DNA from: Candidatus Altimarinota bacterium
GTDB lineage: Bacteria; Patescibacteriota; Gracilibacteria; BD1-5; UBA6164
Reading direction: 5' to 3'
DNA length: 64,000 bases
Assembly (NCBI GenBank): GCA_020631485.1
Contig: JAHDHC010000004.1
Location: forward strand, 29,236 to 93,235
Below are positions 63,055-64,000 of the stretch, in pieces. Each line of letters starts with the position of its first letter. Position 1 is the stretch's first letter. Both the position numbers and the translations under genes were made by a program. Below the pieces are notes generated by a model. The model had not been told where the DNA came from. It searched no databases and was given only the letters and a program-made list of their open reading frames with translations.

Positions 63055-63909
63055 ATGATCCAAAATCTATTAGCATTGAGAATGAGATTTCTTTTACAAA
63101 TTGAGGACAAAGAGTCCCTTTTAAGATTGATTGATGAATCTGAAATTGCAGAGCAGGTTTATAATTCTAATGCAATTGAAAATTCTACTCTTAGTTTAGA
63201 AGAAACAGAAAAAGTCCTCATGCAAATAGACTTAGAAAGATTTATAACAGAGAGAGAATTATTTGAATCAAAAAATCTTGCAAAAGTAGTACAATATATT
63301 AGTAAGAAAGCAAAAACTCATCCTCTCAATAAAGAGATTATTCTATTTCTCCATAAGACATTGCTCTCAAATATTCGAGATGAAATAGCTTGAAGGTTTC
63401 GTCAAGATGATGAATGGGTAAAAGTCTGAAATCATATTGCTCCAAGTCCGGAACATGTCGAAAAAAGAATAAAAAAAGCACTTTTAGAGTATGAAAATAA
63501 TATTGAAAAAAATATAATTGAGCGTATAGCTCATTTACATCTAGAGTTTGAAAACATTCATCCATTTGTGGATGGTAATGGGCGTATATGAAGAGTTCTC
63601 AATAATTATCTCCTCATTCGTGAAAATTTTGTCCCGATTAATATACGCTTTGTTGAGAGAAAGACCTATTATTCGGCTCTTAAAGAGTACGATCTCAAAA
63701 AAACAACAAAAAAAATGGAAGATATCATATACAAGGCACTTATGAATAGTTATCACAAAAGACTTGCGTATTTAGAATGAAAAGAAATTATGACTCTCAA
63801 TGAATATGCTAAGCAAAATTGATTATCCCATTCAAATTTGATTAATAAAGCTCATAGGCAGTCGATTCCAGCTTTTATAGAGAAAGGGATCTGGAGAATT
63901 GGAGTATAA
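63055..63909 (+). CDS. Fic-domain AMP-transferase-type protein, self-inhibited
   Basis: 284 residues. Fic motif HPFVDGNGRIGR (His169) in the hydrophobic core order, with flap region ERIAHLHLEFENI. The autoinhibitory helix motif S-x-x-x-E-N is Ser38/Glu42/Asn43 (NSNAIENS), as in class II/III Fic proteins. The C-terminus is a winged/HTH-like domain (LNEYAKQNGLSHSNLINKAHRQSIPAFIEKGIWRIG). Normally adds AMP to a host or own target; a separate antitoxin is not needed. The preceding region carries operator-like repeats. Two TGA glycines; ends before a terminator. Confidence 0.92.
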
Positions 63910-63919
63910 AATCAGTGAA

Positions 63920-63951
63920 AAAATGAAAATACTCATGTATTTTCATTTTTT
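63920..63951 (+). terminator. Intrinsic terminator of the Fic gene
   Basis: Stem AAAATGAAAATAC/GTATTTTCATTTT with a TCAT loop followed by T residues. The last 49 bases of the window are AT-rich and hold no feature. Confidence 0.85.
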
Positions 63952-64000
63952 GTGAGATACAAAAATGAAAAATATGCTCATATATATTAATTATTCATTA

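Noticed and set aside
1..64000. Many short standard-code ORFs on both strands
   Set aside because: They are fragments of longer genes broken at TGA (Gly) codons, or shadows in other frames. Long frames with conserved motifs appear only with TGA read as Gly.

Overview
The window is one dense 64-kb piece of a bacterial chromosome of low G+C content that reads TGA as glycine (translation table 25). This assigns it to the Absconditabacteria (SR1) / Gracilibacteria (BD1-5) branch of the Candidate Phyla Radiation. Read with the standard code, almost every gene shatters into short ORFs. Read with TGA as Gly, about 60 intact genes appear, all ending in TAA or TAG, with TGA at invariant glycines (for example both Walker A glycines of the polyphosphate kinase at 19844-19852). 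No rRNA, convincing tRNA, transposase, integrase or CRISPR array was seen, and no gene-free gap exceeds 300 bases.

Layout. 1-4680: two cell-surface genes, a large PA14/lectin-like protein cut by the window edge and a pseudopilin fused to a fibrinogen-C-like domain. 4704-8420: a minus-strand operon of unknown function (773-aa protein, 246-aa protein, lipoprotein). 8681-14292: AbrB-type regulator, lipoprotein membrane-fusion protein with a very long hairpin, and an RND transporter. 14373-19465: Nudix hydrolase, inorganic pyrophosphatase, STAS protein, iron superoxide dismutase, a two-component system and several tiny membrane proteins. 19631-26629: PPK2 polyphosphate kinase, then DapB-like reductase, aspartokinase and diaminopimelate decarboxylase (lysine/DAP branch), a C39-like cysteine peptidase-like protein and unknowns. 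26684-33563: ApbE with a probable flavinylated lipoprotein partner, a Y-family DNA polymerase, a putative zincin, an ABC-2 exporter and small genes.

33644-39769 is a complete NAD-salvage operon on the minus strand: nicotinamidase, Nudix hydrolase, nicotinate phosphoribosyltransferase, NAD synthetase, an unassigned radical SAM enzyme, nicotinate-nucleotide adenylyltransferase and an NrtR-like Nudix/winged-helix regulator. Its likely promoter has inverted repeats over the start region. 39982-46371 carries three more secreted proteins, including one of 1380 aa whose C-terminus is paralogous to the 290-aa neighbour. 46416-52700 holds an IMPACT-family protein, an HD hydrolase and an envelope thiol-redox group (CcdA-like carrier, triple-thioredoxin lipoprotein, MsrAB, a cysteine-free thioredoxin-like lipoprotein, divergent thioredoxin reductase). 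52725-63909 holds a PEP-synthase-like enzyme, GNAT acetyltransferase, Fis-type HTH protein, ppGpp-hydrolase-like HD protein, tyrosyl-tRNA synthetase downstream of a solute-binding protein, a 33-residue-repeat protein, a zinc metallopeptidase and an autoinhibited Fic protein with a duplicated operator-like region.

The picture is a host-dependent, salvage-based lifestyle: NAD from vitamin precursors, an elaborate adhesive surface, pili, and protection from oxidants. Function calls come from motifs recognised by eye. Start codons are uncertain where noted.
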